A stretch of DNA of 64,000 nucleotides, from positions 689,373,257 through 689,437,256 of the forward strand of contig NC_053391.1 of assembly GCF_905171765.1 (NCBI RefSeq), read 5' to 3'. Each line of letters opens with the position of its first letter. Within the stretch, counting starts at the first letter, position 1. The position numbers were made by a program, and so were the translations under genes. Below are positions 10,425 through 22,477 of this stretch, piece by piece. The notes beneath the pieces were generated by a model. The model was not told the DNA's origin, searched no databases, and worked only from the letters and a program-made list of their open reading frames with translations. Source of the DNA: Bufo bufo. Lineage: Eukaryota > Chordata > Amphibia > Anura > Bufonidae.

Positions 10425-11550
10425 CGTGTGTTAGTTTTTAGATCAGGAGCGGGGGGGACCAAGTGTCATAGCACTGAGTAACTGCAGACTCAGTCGTGCT
10501 CTGACACCAGTGATTGAGAACCACCTAAGAGGAAAGTTATTGGAAACTCAATGACTCAGGGTGAATGAATGAGTGTGTCTCAAGCATGTGTTCATCCAGA
10601 TAAATATAAGTATGCTCACTGCTGACAAAGGAAGCGTGGGATGAGCGAATGCTAGGAGGCAGTTTATAAGGGTGAAGCAACCCTTATCCCAATCACCAGT
10701 GTCCTACCGCACCTGTAGTTTTAAACTATTCTTTGTTCTCCCGTTATGTTATCTTTATAATAAATGAAATGAAATAAATGTTATGTTTTAATTGACTAGA
10801 AACGGGAGTTTATTAGTCTAGGCAACTAGGCTACTTGAATTAAAACTCTCTAGGAATACTATCTCCTGACAGGTGGCCTTTCTGTCTTTGGTTATGGTGG
10901 GCAGCTGGTAGCTTAGATTCCCTCCACCAAATGTGAAGGAGACTAGAGCCTGATAAATGACGATTACATTCCTTTGCCAATATTCTCACTCCCTCTCTAG
11001 GTTGCCTGGATCTTCTGTAATCTTTCCCATATATGGGCTAGTACATGGAACTATCTCTGGAGTTTAGATAACTCTCCAAAATGGCTGCTGAGGTGCAGCT
11101 TTTCCCTCAGATATGACACTCTTCTCCTTATTCTTCTCTTCTTAGAGAGCAGGGCGGAGTCAGCCCTGGGAGGTTTGTTAGAACCTCTCCCTCCCTGTGC
11201 AACTTTATGGGTACTCAAGCACAAGCAGATTTTCATGAAACACAATAACAATATTAAGCAGTGTGTTTCAGGACACTGCATCGGCATGCGTTGTTTCTTT
11301 GTCTGGTATGCCTTCTGCACCACAGTTGGCTCAGATCTTTTTTAAGGAGCTTTTTTTCGTTTCCATGGCCTTCCTTTCCATATCATTTGGGACCGAGGAC
11401 TTCAATTTGTCTTCAAGTTCTGGACAGCAGATTTCTGGACTTCTTTTCTAGGTATCACCCACAAAATAACTGTCAGACAGAGAATTGATCACTTCAATGC
11501 AATATCTTAAAATTTTTTAAAATGCCTACCAAGACAATTGGCTTGACCAT

Positions 11551-12600
11551 CTTACAATCAATCTCCTTCTCTGGTTTCTCCAGGCTGGAGGGATGTACTA
11601 TCTCTGCTGTACTGTATAATCATAGAATTTGGTATCCTCTCTAGGAATACTATCTCCTGACAGGTGGCCGTTCTGTCTTTGGTTGTGGTGGACATCTGGT
11701 AGCTTGGAAGCTCTCCATCAAATGCAGAGGAGGATAAAGCCTGATAAACGACAATTACCTTCCTTTGCCAATATTCTCACTCCCTCTCTGGGCTGCCTGG
11801 ATCTTCTGCAATCTTTCCTTTCTATGGGCTGGTACTGTCACGGTCCCTCGGGTGACTGTCAGGAGATCAAGGAGATTGGCTGAGCGTGGAGGAATCTATC
11901 AGCCCCCTTGATTTCTCTTGATTCAGTATTGATAGGGTTAATGACCACTTACAGTATCACTTCTACCCATTATAGTCTGACCCCACCCTTCTGACTATGC
12001 GGTAGATAGCTTATTTTGGGTTTGGCAGAGCTGATGTGACGTCGTCTCTGGTGTTCCTGCTCATCCATCACTACTGAAGTTAAGTGTCAAGTTTGTATTT
12101 GGTTTTTCCCTTGTGCTTGTCTTTACTTGGCCTCAGGGAGACCCTGGTTCATTCACCTGGAAAGGAACCGGTTGTCTCTTTCCCTTTTCACTACCTCTAG
12201 GGCATATCAGGGCTCCTAGGGTGTTTAGGTTCCGGCGTATGTATATTCCCACCTTCGGGGTCTCTACATACTGACAGGAGTCAGGGCCAGTTCTATGGAG
12301 GTGATCTTTCCCTTCTCCCTAGCGTTGAGGCCTAGTTGTTTTTCCTCTCCCTTCTGGAGTCTAGATAACTCTCCACAATGCAGAGGTGTTGCTTCTACCT
12401 GAAGCCACACACTACACTGTACTGACTTCCCTCTTCTTAGAGAGAGCAGGGTGGAGTCAACCCTTTGAGGTTTGTTAGAGACTCCCCCTCCCTGTGCAAC
12501 TTTTTTGGAATTCAGGCACAAGAACATTTTCATGAAACACAATTGCAGTGTCTAAAAGTTTGTTTCAGGTCACTGCACTTGTTCTTCCCCTGATATTTTT
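11551..12600. repeat. 800-bp duplication, copy B
   Basis: Tandem partner of copy A. It starts ACAATCAATCTCC and runs through CTCTCTAGGAATA (the undisturbed insertion site at about 11637). An insertion of about 440 bp (11836-12277) splits it. It resumes at TAGATAACTCTCCA and ends past TTTTCATGAAACACAAT near 12545. Neither copy encodes a recognisable protein. Confidence 0.7.
11836..12277. mobile_element. Insertion in copy B, possibly a solo LTR
   Basis: Copy A is continuous here while copy B has extra DNA starting TGTCACGGTCCC and ending TACATACTGACA. TG...CA ends suggest an LTR, but the flanking bases GGTAC and GGAGT do not form a clean duplication. The exact edges are uncertain. Confidence 0.35.
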
Positions 12601-12639
12601 CAGTTGTTAAGAATGATGTCTAGTTCTGCAGAGAGAATC

Positions 12640-13668
12640 ACCTTTAACACACTCAGGAAACATCCTCATATTGTTATCCGTCCATCTGACTAGGGGAGGA
12701 AGGATGGTGATTTTAGACAGGGAAGCATATGTGAATGAGGCCCACAATATTCTGAATACTATCTACCTTTGCCCTCTGATCCCTCCTTCATTAATTGCCA
12801 GTGCTGCCTCTTGGGTACTTTAAATAAGAATGAGAAAGATTTTCTGAACAAGCGAAATCCCCAATGTGCAATTTTCTATTACGTCCTGAAACTCCACAAA
12901 TACTTAACCAATCCACCGGGTCGCCGTATAATTTCGGGCATAAAATCATTAATGTTAGTGGTGTCCCATTATATAGATTTTTATCTGCAGGATTATGTAG
13001 TGCACCTTCCCTCTTATTCGATGGATTAAGAGCTCAAGGCATTAAACCCTTGTTCATACATTGCTTTTCTCACAGTAGATGTCAGCGCCCTCTCTTCAAA
13101 CATTGATCATAATTTGGGTTTGGAGGCTGTTGAACATTACCTGGATATAGATCCTTCCATGTCCCCCCCACAAGCTAGCTTTCTCCTTAAAGGGATCCGT
13201 TTTTATCCTTGAAAACAATATTTTCATATTTGAGGAGGTTCTACACAGGCCTCCATACGCTGCAGGTTACACAAATCTCTTCATGGGGCGTTTCAAGTCC
13301 CTCATCCACAAAAAGTCCCCCCTCTTCCAGAAGTATGTCACCATTTATTATTTCATTGATGAATTGTTTTTTTTATTTGGATCGGTTCTGCTGATCAGGC
13401 GAGGGAATGTCTATGTTCTAATGACTGGAGATTGTCCTTCACATTTAATTTTGCCACCACCCATTTAGAGAATTTAGATTTACTCATCAGAAGATCAACC
13501 ACTAATGTCATCATCACCACTACAAGACATTTTCTAAAACATTTGGGAAATTTCGGAGTATTAAGAAGCTGGTGTTTTACGGAGGTGTTTCATGGAAAAA
13601 AATAAAATAAATAGTACCTCAAACCCCTAGTAAAAGCTGCGTACAGAAAAGCAAACTCTTATACTCTT
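12640..13668 (+). pseudogene. Decayed Penelope-like reverse transcriptase
   Basis: At about 12870-13025 frames read LKLHKYLTNPPGRRIISGI and HYIDFYLQDYV, matching the Penelope-type RT core (KIHK, NPPGRPIIS, YIDxxL). Further frames give DVSALSSNIDHNLGLEAV at about 13075, YTNLFMGRF at about 13270, and YYFIDELFFLFGS near 13350, where the usual IDD catalytic pair has become IDE. Frameshifts separate the pieces. It belongs to a different copy from the element at 6480-10845 because it lies outside its target duplication and on the other strand. Confidence 0.75.
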
Positions 13669-13930
13669 AAAGAGGACCTTTCATGGGTCTAGACTGCAGA
13701 CATTATGAAATAACTAGCTTAGGTTATGTAGGGCATAGTGCAGGGATGTAATATCACTTACTAGTTTGTCTGGGGTCCGCTCCGTTCCCCCGCTGTGCCC
13801 CCCGTTAATTTTTCCCACCTGGTATGCTAATGAATAGCATCGGTACAGGGAGGAGGAGACTGCCCTGCTTCTCAATGGGCGTCTCCTTCTCCCTGGCTGT
13901 AGCGCTGTCCAATCACAGCGGAGAGCATGA
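13669..13930. mobile_element. Probable small insertion (MITE or SINE-like)
   Basis: It starts AAGAGGACCTTTCATGGGTC and separates the reverse transcriptase from the endonuclease remnant of the second Penelope-like copy. AGGACCTTTC starts are common for short repeats in frog genomes. The matching far end is not visible, so the class and right edge are uncertain. Confidence 0.35.
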
Positions 13931-14345
13931 CCCAATTCTGAAAGAGTTGGTACCTAAAAACACAGCCATCATGTACAGGTGGAGCCAATCTCTTACAAAT
14001 CTTTTGGTCCCTAGTTTTTTAAATTCTTTTCAGACCAGCAACTTTTACAACCTGGCAGATTTCCCTGCAATATTCCAATTGTCTCTGCTGTAATAACATT
14101 GTGTGTGGTTCCTCGAGGTTTGTGTGTGATGTGACAGGTGAGTGGCTAGACATAAAGAGGGTTGTAAAATGTTCATCTGTCTATGTCATCTATTTCCCCT
14201 CCTGTCCTTGCAGATTACAGTATGTCACCTACCTCCTCTCCTGTCCCTGCAGACTGTGTAATGCAGCGCCCTTACACCGGCATCTGGGGTTTCCCTTACC
14301 CTTTAGGAGGTTTGTACGATATATGTCCCTCTTACAGAGCAAGTA
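13931..14345 (+). pseudogene. Decayed Penelope-like endonuclease
   Basis: A frame near 14100 reads CGSSRFVCDVTGEWLDI, then VVKCSSVYVIYFPSCPC, the counterpart of the Cys pair and GIY strand of the endonuclease. YVIYFPSCPCRL is immediately followed by a second copy, YVTYLLSCPCRL, showing a 42-bp tandem duplication at about 14180-14262. The YVG strand and the rest of the domain are degraded. It completes the second Penelope-like copy whose polymerase lies at 12640-13668. Confidence 0.6.
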
Positions 14346-14661
14346 GTCATGACACCAGTTGCGTTGAAGCAACGAGGACATGGAGTCCCCTTTGTAGATG
14401 GTAGTGTTGGTACCCAGATGTAGGATTGCCATAGTGGTGTAGAGTGACCTACAAACTCTCTGAAGGTGTTGTATGCACATGTCACGGTGCTCCTACCTGG
14501 ATATCCTTGGATCCCTGACGTCCATATATAATGTTTTCATCTATTGCGTTAATGTATTATTTTCCATGATTTTTGCCCTTATAAATGTTGCTATGCACAT
14601 CCGCATATTCAGATATCATATCGTGCAGGATGTTTTGTATCTTTATTTTTATTTTTTTAAA
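14346..14661. other. Unassigned
   Basis: No family recognised. TGTCACGGTGCTCC at about 14480 resembles the start of the insertion at 11836 (TGTCACGGTCCC), a hint of another LTR fragment. Confidence 0.35.
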
Positions 14662-15222
14662 GAATAATGACACGCTGACACTTGGGGTACAGGATAATGA
14701 TGCTGACACTTGTGGTACAGAATAATGACACAGTGACACTTGGGGTACAGAATAATGACACAGTGACACTTGGGGTACAGAATAATGAGACTGACACTTG
14801 GGGTACAGGATAATGACACTGACACTTGGGGTACAGGACAATGACACTGACACTTGGGGTACAGGATAATGACACTGACACTTGGGGGACAGGATAATGA
14901 CACACTGACACTTGGGGTACAGGATAATGACACTGACACTTGGGCTACAGGATAATGACACTGACAGTTGGGCTACAGGATAATGACACTGACACTCGGG
15001 GTACAGGATAATGACACTGACAGTTGGGCTACAGGACACTGACACTCGGGGTACAGGCTAATGACATTGACACTTGGGGTACAGGACAATGACACTGACA
15101 CTTGGGGTACAGGATAATGACACTGACACTTGGGGTACAGGATAATGACACTGACACTTGGGGTACAGGATAATGACACTGACACTTGGGGTACAGGATA
15201 ATGACACTGACATTCGGGGAAC
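14662..15222. repeat. 28-bp minisatellite
   Basis: About 20 units of AATGACACTGACACTTGGGG plus TACAGGAT, with units of 26-31 bp. Minus-strand frames of 60-160 codons here (repeating Cys-His-Tyr-Pro-Val motifs) are repeat translations and not genes. The array stops 5 bp before the hAT terminus at 15228. Confidence 0.9.
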
Positions 15223-15299
15223 AGGATTAGAGATGAGCGAATTTTTCAAAAATTCGATTTGGCTGGTTCACCGATTTTTTCGGAAAAATTCAGTTCGAT

Positions 15300-15510
15300 T
15301 TCACCCGAAAATGTAAATGACAATTTTTTATTTTTTTTAACCGGCCTACTAGGTATAGCAGTCGTACTATACACCCAAAAATCGGTAAATTTCACCCTAA
15401 AATGTAAATGACAATTTTTTATTTTTTTTTTAACCGGTCTACTTGGTATAGCAGTGGTACTATACACCCAAAAATTGCTGAATTTCACCAGAAAATGTAA
15501 CTGACAAAGT
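15300..15510. repeat. Subterminal 93-bp duplication in hAT element 1
   Basis: AATGTAAATGACAATTTTTT recurs at about 15312 and 15400, and a third degraded start (AATGTAACTGAC) lies at about 15494. CACCCAAAAATCG or CACCCAAAAATTG follows each unit. Confidence 0.7.
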
Positions 15511-15788
15511 AGTAAAATTATATAAAATAAAATACGTACAAATCAAATAAAAAAATTTGATTTATGAGGTGGAGTTCCATATGGAGTAGGGGTTTGAGGA
15601 GGCGGTGGACGTAGCGGTGTAGGTGGAAACGGCGGTGAAGGAGGACGAGGTAGCCAACACAGGTTTTTGGTTTTAATTTTATTTTTTAAAATAAGGGTAC
15701 ACTCTAAAAGAGTGTGAAATATCCAAAATACAACAATGAGCAATTGCGCTGCAGTATAACAATGGCTGCTTAGTGCCGGTATACATGT

Positions 15789-18700
15789 CTATTCTGCACA
15801 AGGTACGGACAAGTCCTGAGGGATCCATGCCTGGTTCATTTTAATGAATGTGAGCTTGTCCACATTGGCTGTGGACAGGTGGCTGTGCTTGTCTGTGATG
15901 ACGCCCCCTGCCGTGCTAAACACACGTTCAGATAATACACTGGCTGCAGGGCAGGCCAGCACCTCCAAGGCGTAGAGGGCAAGCTCAGGCCATGTGGCCA
16001 ATTTGGAGACCCAGAGGCTGAAGTGGACAGACCCGTCATTCAGTACGTGTAGGAGTGTGCACACATACTGCCCCACCATGTTGCAGAAATGCTGCCTCCT
16101 GCTAAGATGTTCTATATCAGCTGGTGGTGCTGGTTGTTGTGGCGTGCTGACAAAGCTTTTCCACATTTCGGCCATGCTAACCCTGCCTTCTGAGGCGCTG
16201 GCGGTGCCCCAGCTGCGTTGGAGACCTCTTCCTCGTCCTCTGCCTTCGCCTTGTGCTTCCACTGTGCCCCCGCTGTCAGGTAGGAATGCCACCAGCAGCG
16301 CGTCTACCAGCGTGCGCTTGTACTTGCGCATCTTACGATCACGCTCCAGTGAGGAAATTAAGGACGGTACGTTGTCCTTGTAACGGGGATCCAGCAGCGT
16401 GGCCACCCAGTAATCAGCACAAGTTAGAATGTGGGCAACTCAGCGGTCGTTGCGGAGACACTGCAGCATGTAGTCGCTCATGTGTGACAGGCTGCCCAGA
16501 GGCAATGACAAGCTGTCCTCTGTGGGAGGTGTATCGTCTGTGTCCTCTGTAACCCCCCAGCCACGCACCAGTAATGCCCATGAGCTGGTCTGGGTGCCAA
16601 CCTGCTGTGAACACGGTTCCTCCTCCTCCACCTCCTCCTCATCATCCTGCTCATCATCCTCCAGAACTGTGCCCTGGCTGGACAATTGGACAATTGTGTC
16701 CTGGGAGCCACTTGTGAATGACTGGCCTGAAACACTTGGAAATTATCCCTCTTCCTCCTCCTCTTCCTCCTGTGCCACATCCTCTTCCATCATCGCCGGA
16801 AGCGTTTTTTCAAGGAGACATAGAAGTGGGATAGTAACGCTGAGAACAGCATCATTGGCACTGGCCATGTTGGTGGAGTACTCGAAACAGCGCAACAAGG
16901 CACACAGGTCTAGCATGGAGGCCTAGTCATTGGTGGTGAAGTGGTGCTGTTCCGCCGAGCGACTCACCCGTGTGTGCTCCAGCTGAAACTCCACTATCGC
17001 CTGCTGCTGCTCGCACAGTCTCTCCAGCATGTGCAAGGGGGAGTTCCAACTTGTGGGCACGTCGCATATGAGGCGGTGAGCGGGAAGGCCGAAGTTACGC
17101 TGCAGCGCAGACAGGCGAGCAGCAGCATGGTTAGAACGCCGAAAGTACTCACAGATGGCCCGCACTTTATGCAGCAGCTCTGACATATCGGGGTAGTTTT
17201 TCAGGAATTTCTGCACCACCAAATTCAGCACATGCGCCAGGCAAGGGACGTGCATCAAACCAGCAAGGCCTAGAGTTGCTACGAGATTTCGCCCATTATG
17301 GCACACCACCAGGCCGGGCTTGAGGCTCACTGGCACCAACCACTCATCGGTCTATTGTTCCATGCATGTCCACAGCTCCTGCGCGGTGTGGGGTTTGTCC
17401 CCCAAACAGATATGTTTCAAAACTGCTTGCTGTCGTTTCCCCATTGCTGTGCTGAAGTTGGTGGTGAAGGTGTTACGCTGACCGGATGAGGAGGCGGTAG
17501 AGGAGGAGGAAGCGGAGTAGGAGGAGGAAGCAACAGGAGGCAAAGATAAATGCCCTGCAATCCTCGGTGGTGGAAGGACATGCGCCAAACTGCTATCCGC
17601 CTCAGGCCCAGCCGCCACTGCATTTACCCAGTGTGCTGTTATGGAGATATAACGGCCCTGACCGTGCTTACCGGTCCACGTATTCGTAGTTATGTGGACC
17701 TTGCCACAAATGGCGTTGCACAGTGCACACCTGATTTTGTCCCCCACTTGGTTGTGCAGGGAAGGGATGGCTCTCCTGGAAAAGTACTGTGAGACAGCCA
17801 CCGCCATAAGATTCTTAAAACTGGCAGTGTCCACCAGACGAAATGACAGCATTTCAAAGGCCAGGAATTTGGAAAGGCTGGCATTCAGGGCCAGGGATCG
17901 CGGGTGGGTAGGGGGGTACTTCCTCTTCCTCTCCAGTGTTTGGGATATGGAGAGCTGAACGCTCCTGTGGGACATTGTGGAGATGCTTGGTGACCCAGAT
18001 GGTGGTGTTGCTGGCAGATCCTCTGTTTGCAGGGTGGCAGGTGGCACTGGATGAAGGGTGGATGAAGAGGCCGAGACTGCAGCAAAAGAGGAAGCAGGAG
18101 AAGCCTGAGATCTTTCTTTGTTTTCGAGGTGTCGACTCCACTGCAGCTCGTGCTTTGCACTTAGATGCCTGGTCATGCAGGTTGTGCTCAGGTTTAGAAC
18201 GTTTATGCCTATCTTAAGGCTCTGATTGCACAGCGTGTAAACCACTCGTGTCTTGTCGTCAGCACATTGTCTGAAGAACTGCCATGCCAGGGAACTCCTT
18301 GGAGCTGGCTTTGGTGTGCTCGGTCTCTGGGTGCGGTGGGCAGTAGCAGGCATACTGTCTAGGGGCTGGCCGCTCTGCTTTTGCACCCTGCTCCCTCTTC
18401 TGCTGTGCTGGTGGCTCTGTGCGACCACCGCCTCTTCCTCCGGACTGCACAGGTTACTCACATGACCTTGATTCCATGTGGGGTCTAGGACCTCATTGTC
18501 CTCCACATCATCTTCCACCCAGTCTTCACCCTTGCCCTCCTTGTCAGTCTGCACACTGCAGAAAGCCAAAGCAGTTCGCACCTGTGTTTCATCATCATGA
18601 GAGACGTGCTGGTCGTCCCATGTCCTCATCCTGAAACATAAGTGGTTAGGCATCGGTGCACTCAATCTCTTCCACTTCTGGGGCAGGGCTAGGTGGATGG

Positions 18701-19128
18701 CTCATGGAAACCCTGACAGCAGAGTCATCAAAAAGCATAAGAGACTGCTGCATGACTTGGGGCTCAGACTGCTTGGCTGATTTGCAAGGGGGTGAGGTGA
18801 AAGACTGATGGCCATGGGCTGCAGGTGTCAACTGTGAGCTTTCAGCTGGGGACGGGGTGGGAGACAATGTGAAGGAACTGGAGGCACTGTCAGCAACCCA
18901 ATCTACTATGGCCTGTACTTGTTCTGGCCTCACTATTCGTAGAGCGGCATTCGGGCCTACAAAATAACGCTGAAGGTTCTGTCGCCTACTCTCACCTGAG
19001 GAAGGTGTTTCACTTGTGTGTGTAGCTGGCACAGATGATCAACCACATCCTCTCCCTGCAACAGGAGCTCCACCTACACCAGCAGCACCACGACCAGGGC
19101 CACGTCCCTTATTTGACGCTCTCCTCAT
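15789..19128 (-). pseudogene. hAT transposase 1 (BED finger, RNase-H-like core, hATC)
   Basis: The transposase would cut and move hAT elements. The start is the ATG at 19128, aligned with the other two copies (N-terminal NKGRG basic stretch). Order on minus: a low-complexity N-terminus, then a BED zinc finger near 18280-18180 (VVYTLCNQS ... TTCMTRHLSAKHELQW), then TTNTWTGKHGQGRYISITAH (core start with catalytic Asp region changed to TNTW), CHNGRNLVATLGL, PCLAHVLNLVVQKF, DVPTSWNSPLHMLERL, and at about 16440-15840 the C-terminal dimerisation region PAASVLSERVFSTAGGVI. Stops occur at about 19050, 18650, 17350 and 16925 and near 16440. Unlike the other two copies it has six, not seven, Gs at the RGWG site (16553-16558). 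Related to ZBED-type hAT proteins. Confidence 0.85.
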
Positions 19129-19345
19129 TTTTTGCGGTCACCCACCGAATTAACAGACGTTTTTAATGAATTTAGTTCCTTGGGAATAATGCAGAGCAGG
19201 GGTTTTTTGACGGCCAAAATGGGTTAACGTCACCCAACAATGGAACAGACACATTTTTTAAAATGATTGCCTGGTCTGCTATACAGTGCAGGCAGCAAAG
19301 GTACTTTCTTGCCAAAAAAAGTGTTTTGTTCAATCAATGTGAAAC
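19129..19345. repeat. 5' sub-repeat block of hAT element 1 (first part)
   Basis: Contains AGGTACTTTCTTGCC, the counterpart of TGTACTTTCTGGCAC at 33570 and TGTACTTTCTAGCAC at 39630. It is broken at 19345 by the LINE. Confidence 0.55.
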
Positions 19346-19539
19346 AGCGGGAGATTAGGGAGATTAATAAGTTGCTCAAGAACTGGTGTAGGAAGGAGGG
19401 GTTTGGGTTCCTGGAGAACTGGGCCAACTTCTCTATCGGCTACAGGCTCTATCGTAGGGACGGGCTGCACCTCAATGGGGAAGGGGGAGCTGTGCTGGGG
19501 AGAAAGATGGCTAGAAGGTTGGAGGAGTGTTTAAACTAG
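19346..19539 (+). pseudogene. CR1 ORF1, C-terminal end (esterase-like)
   Basis: About 65 codons remain, ending at a TAG near 19539. The part RRDGLHLNGEGGAVLG carries the Asp-x-x-His of the SGNH-esterase domain found in CR1 ORF1 proteins. The upstream domain is lost by truncation. The open frame visible further upstream lies in hAT sequence. Confidence 0.7.
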
Positions 19540-19624
19540 GGACTGAGGGGAGGGAAATTACATTATAGGAGGGGAAGATAGGGCAGATAGAGACCGGGGG
19601 CAAGGTAGTGGGACTGGGGGAGGA

Positions 19625-20605
19625 ATGGAAGGAGAGACTAGAACAGTTCAGAAGGAAAGGTGTAGGGTAAAAAATATACATAAACCTCTCAAATGTATGT
19701 ATACTAATGCCAGAAGCCTGACTAATAAAACTGGGGAGCTGGAATTAGTGATGTGTGAGGAGCAATATGACATAGTGGGAATAACTGAGACATGGCTGGA
19801 TGATAGCTATGACTGGGCAGTTAATGTACTAGGTTACAGTCTGTTTAGAAAGGATCGTCAAAACCGGAGAGGGGGAGGGGTCTGCCTTTATGTAAAGTCC
19901 TGTCTAAAGCCCACACTCCGTGAAGATATAAGTGAGGGACATGAACATGTGGAGTTTACTATAAACCACCTAATATACCAGAGTCCACAGAAAATCTACT
20001 ACTAAACGAGATAGACAAGGCGGCAAATCCTAATGAGGTGGTCATTATGGGGGACTTCAACTACCCAGATATAGACTGGGAAACTGAAACTTGTATAATC
20101 TCATAAAGGAAACAGGTTCTTGGCAATAACCAAAGACAATTACCTCTCCCAACTGGTTCAGGACCCGACTAGAGGGACGGCCATACTGGACTTAGTATTA
20201 ACTAATAGGCCTGACAGAACAAGAGATGTGCAGGTTGGGGGACACCTGGGAAATAGTGACCATAAAGTAATAACCTTCCAATTATCATTCAAAAGAGCGT
20301 TTCTACAGGGAGGAACAAAAATACCAAACTTCAAAAAAGCTAAATTTAGCCAACTAAGAGATGCCATAGGCCTAACTAACTGGGACAAAGTCCTCAAAAA
20401 TAAAAATACAGCCACAAAATGTGATATCCTTAAAAGCATCCTAAAATCTCATTGTGAGAGGTACATACCGTATGGAAATAAAAGGTTAAGGAACAAAAAG
20501 AAACCAATGTGGATAAATAGAACTGTAAATAAAGCAATAAATGACAAAAATAAAGCATATAAATCACTAAAACAGGAGGGTAGCACGGAAGCACTGAAAA
20601 ACTAA
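19625..20605 (+). pseudogene. CR1 ORF2, apurinic-type endonuclease
   Basis: This domain nicks target DNA to prime reverse transcription. Motifs in order are CMYTNARSLTNK, GITETWLDD, RGGGVCLYVK, then after frame loss near 19985 GDFNYPDIDWE (about 20050), and LDLVLTN ... GNSDHKVITFQL (20180-20280). The catalytic Asn, Glu, Asp-Asn and Asp-His are visible. The frame is broken between 19985 and 20120 and again near 20600. Confidence 0.85.
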
Positions 20606-20667
20606 GGAAAAAAATAGAACATGTAAAAAACAAATAAAAGCGGCCAAACTAGAGACCGAGAGATTAA

Positions 20668-22477
20668 TTGCCAAAAGAGAGTAAAACTAACCCTAAAATG
20701 TTCTTCAATTATATAAATGTTAAAAAGTATAAATCTGAAGGTGCCGGCCCTTTAAAGAGTAATGAGGGGGGAGTAGCAGAGAGCGACGAGGAGAAAGCAA
20801 AGCTGTTAAATATTTTTTTCTCTAATGTATTCACTGAGGAAAATAAACTGTCAGATGACATGCAGAATGTAAAAATAAATTCCCCATTAAAAGCGTCCTG
20901 TCTGACCCAGGAAGAAGTACATCAGCGACTTAAAAAGATCAAAATAGACAAATCGCCAGGACCGGATGGCATACATCCCTGTATCCTAAGGAAATTAAGT
21001 AATGTCATAGCCAGACCCTTATTTCTGATATTTGCGGACTCTATACTGACAGGGAATGTTCCACAGGATTGGCGCATGGCAAATGTGGTGCCAATATTCA
21101 AAAAGGGTCCAAAAACAGAGCCTGGAAACTATAGGCCGGTAAGTTTAACATCTGTTGTGGGTAAACTGTTTGAAGGTTTTCTGAGAGATGCTATGTTAGA
21201 ACATCTCAACGGAAATAAGCAAATAACGCCATATCAGCATGGCTTCATGAGGGATCGGTCATGTCAAACTAATTTTTTCAGTTTTTTTATGGGGAGGTAA
21301 GTTCTAGACTTGACAGCGGCGAATCAATGGATGTCGTGTATCTGGACTTCTCCAAAGCATTTGACACTGTACCACATAAAAGGTTAGTATATAAAATGAG
21401 AATGCTCGGACTGGGAGAAAACGTCTGTATGTGGGTAAGTAACTGGCTCAATGATAGAAAACAGAGGGTGGTTATTAACGGTACACACTCAGATTGGGTC
21501 ACTGTCACTAGTGGGGTACCTCAGGGGTCAGTATTGGGCCCTATTCTCTTCAATATATTTATTAATGATTTGATGAAGGCTTGCATAGTAAAGTATCAAT
21601 TTTCGCAGATGACACTAAACTGTGTAAAGTAATTAACACTGAAGAGGACAGTATACTGTATATATACTACAGGGGACAGTATACTGTATATATATATACT
21701 ACAGAGGACAGTATACTGCTACAAAGGGATCTGGATAGATTGGAGGCTTGGGCAGAGAAGTGGCAGATTAGGTTTAACACTGACAAATGTAAGGTTATGC
21801 ACATGGGAAGGAATAATGCAAGTCACCCGTACATACTAAATGGTAAAACACTCGGTAACACTGACATGGAAAAGGATCTAGGCATTTTAATAAACAGCAA
21901 ACTAAGCTGCAAAAACCAGTGTCAGGCAGCTGCTGCCAAGGCCAATAAGATAATGGTTTGCATCAGAAGGGGCAGAGATGTCCGTGAAAAGAATATAGTC
22001 CTAGCACTTTACAGATCCCTGTTCAGACCACACATGGAGTACGGTGTACAGTTCTGGACTCCTGTAAACAAGGCAGACATAGCAGAGCTAGAGAGGGTTC
22101 AGAGGAGGGCAACTAAAGTAATAACTGGAATGGGGCAACTACAGTACCCTCAAAGATTATCAAAATTAGGGTTATTCACTTTAGAAAAAAGACGACTGAG
22201 GGGAGATCTAATTACTATGTATAAATATATCAGGGGTCAGTACAGAGATCACTCCCATCATCTATTTATCCCCAGGACTGTGACGAGGGGACATCCTCTG
22301 CGTCTGGAGGAGAGAAGGTTTGTACACAGACATAGAAGAGGATTCTTTACGGTAAGAGCAGTGAGACTATGGAACTCTCTGCCTGAGGAGGTGGTGATGG
22401 TGAGTACAATAAAGGAATTCAAGAGGGGCCTGGATGTATTTCTGGAGCGTAATAATATTACAGGCTATAGCTACTAG
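20668..22477 (+). pseudogene. CR1 ORF2, reverse transcriptase and C-terminus
   Basis: Follows the endonuclease. Motifs are DKSPGPDGIHP (about 20945), VVPIFKKG and [31 protein letters not shown] (21340), [19 protein letters not shown] (21515) and, in another frame, FADDTKLCK (21605) with the catalytic Asp pair intact. Frameshifts lie near 21290 and 21595. At 21644-21720 a GGACAGTATACTGTATATA unit is tripled inside the coding region. The end reads RAVRLWNSLPEEVV and FLERNN, the usual CR1 ending. Confidence 0.9.

Larger units (their letters stand above)
6480..10845 (-). mobile_element. Penelope-like retroelement with inverted terminal arms
   Basis: The insertion is bounded by CTCTCTAGGAATA at 6467-6479 and again at 10846-10858, a 13-bp target duplication. 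The uninterrupted site survives at about 11637 in copy B of the local duplication, which confirms both edges. Inside are about 40 unique bases (6480-6519), a 1733-bp arm, an 862-bp spacer and the inverted second arm. The spacer encodes a GIY-YIG endonuclease on minus; the reverse transcriptase is missing, so the copy is 5' truncated. Terminal repeats in inverted order and a short tail outside one repeat are known features of Penelope-like elements. Arms differ by few bases, so insertion was recent or arms are kept alike by conversion. Confidence 0.8.
9115..10847. repeat. Right arm of the giant inverted repeat
   Basis: Inverted copy of 6520-8252, starting with the mirror of GTGATTTCACTATTA and ending GGCTACTTGAATTAAAACT. 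It holds the same two 322-bp units and the second hammerhead-like motif. Confidence 0.9.
6385..11550. repeat. 800-bp duplication, copy A (split by an insertion)
   Basis: Bases 6385-6479 and 10846-11550 together match the unit starting at 11551. Shared landmarks in order are TCTCCAGGCTGGAGGGATGT, CTGCTGTACTGTAT, CTCTCTAGGAATA, GACAGGTGGCC, TTTGCCAATATTCTCACTCC, TAGATAACTCTCCA and TTTTCATGAAACACAAT. The Penelope-like element at 6480-10845 interrupts this copy. Confidence 0.75.

Noticed and set aside
14557..15249. Minus-strand Cys-rich repetitive frames
   Set aside because: Translation of the 28-bp minisatellite in several frames.
16480..16926. Ser-rich plus-strand frames opposite hAT transposase 1
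   Set aside because: Shadow of the acidic Glu-rich linker on the coding strand.
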